5,492 nucleotides of DNA from the NCBI GenBank assembly GCA_947564495.1, contig CANOCD010000100.1, forward strand, positions 1 to 5,492. The letters are read 5' to 3'. The notes under the pieces are model-generated. The model did no database searches. It was not told the origin of the DNA and was given only the letters and a program-made list of their open reading frames with translations. This DNA comes from an uncultured Angelakisella sp. (GTDB lineage: Bacteria; Bacillota; Clostridia; Oscillospirales; Ruminococcaceae). Positions 5,333 through 5,492 of the stretch are shown in pieces. A program made the position numbers and the translations under genes. Each line of letters opens with the position of its first letter. Positions within the stretch are counted from its first letter, which is position 1.

Positions 5333-5492
5333 TACTACAGTTGGTCTGTGGCGGATAAAAACCCCCTCTGCTCCCGAAAAAATAAAGGCGGTCCTCACCC
5401 GTTATGCGGTTTGCACGATTTTTTTCCTGACACGCCAGGCTGTGCTCCTGATTGCCGACGCTGTTTGTTTCGTTAGGCTGTGACCCTTTGGG
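5333..5492. other. AT-richer intergenic stretch, no gene recognised
   Basis: This stretch is less GC-rich than the genes and contains A/T runs (5355-5360, 5387-5396, 5418-5427). The plus and minus frames that stay open here have no ribosome site, no recognisable motifs and unlikely composition. A small imperfect hairpin CCTG-6 nt-CAGG lies at 5427-5440, but no U run follows it on either strand. It may hold the distal promoter region of the sigma operon and the flank of the next gene. Confidence 0.5.

Noticed and set aside
5417..5445. Possible terminator near CCTGACACGCCAGG
   Set aside because: The stem is only 4 bp, and the T run lies before it on the plus strand and becomes an A run after it on the minus strand, so it cannot act as an intrinsic terminator.
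5268..5492. Minus-strand open frame entering from the right edge, including a 21-codon frame starting at 5333
   Set aside because: No ribosome site precedes the ATG, the peptide has no recognisable features, and it runs through the palindromes and candidate promoter. It could be a leader peptide only on very weak grounds.
1..5492. CRISPR array, tRNA, rRNA, insertion sequence or attachment site
   Set aside because: I saw no regularly spaced repeats, no cloverleaf-type sequence, no transposase-like protein and no terminal inverted repeats flanking a gene.

Overview
The window is very GC-rich (mid-60s percent by eye, not computed). It has strong AGGAGG-type ribosome binding sites, TTG and GTG start codons, U-tailed hairpin terminators, lipobox lipoproteins, and an ECF sigma factor paired with a DUF4179-like membrane anti-sigma factor. 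Together these suggest a high-GC member of the Bacillota, most likely a gut clostridium of the Oscillospiraceae/Ruminococcaceae type. That placement is inference from gene style. No marker gene is present.

Left part, plus strand. Positions 1-76 hold the last codons of an unidentified membrane protein. A strong SigA-type promoter (TTGAAC, 17 bp, TATACT) overlaps its stop codon. This promoter drives a 312-residue lipoprotein (144-1082) with a long disordered Pro/Ser/Glu/Ala spacer and about seven BspA-like (LRR_5) leucine-rich repeats. A stem-loop follows at 1127-1162. Its 3' arm contains the perfect Shine-Dalgarno of the next gene, a GH18 chitinase-like enzyme (1161-2378, TTG start) with an intact DxxDxDxE motif. 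A long stem-loop at 2382-2429 ends that gene and lies between convergent genes.

Right part, minus strand. Transcription runs leftwards from about 5265 through an ECF sigma factor (5233-4673), its anti-sigma factor (4676-3489, start and stop overlapping as GTGA) and a lipoprotein (3409-2432). The lipoprotein is recognisably homologous to the extracellular part of the anti-sigma factor. It looks like a duplicated ectodomain whose cytoplasmic and membrane parts were replaced by a lipoprotein signal peptide. The last 225 bases (5268-5492) are AT-richer and hold the likely promoter of this operon, a 20-bp-period direct repeat and two adjacent palindromes. I see no convincing gene there.

How it may work: all mature products except the sigma factor face the outside of the cell. 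The sigma/anti-sigma pair is a transmembrane signalling switch, and the paralogous lipoprotein could share or compete for the ligand or partner of the anti-sigma ectodomain. The chitinase-like enzyme and the LRR lipoprotein are surface or secreted proteins that fit glycan or host contact. Whether the sigma factor controls them cannot be read from the sequence.
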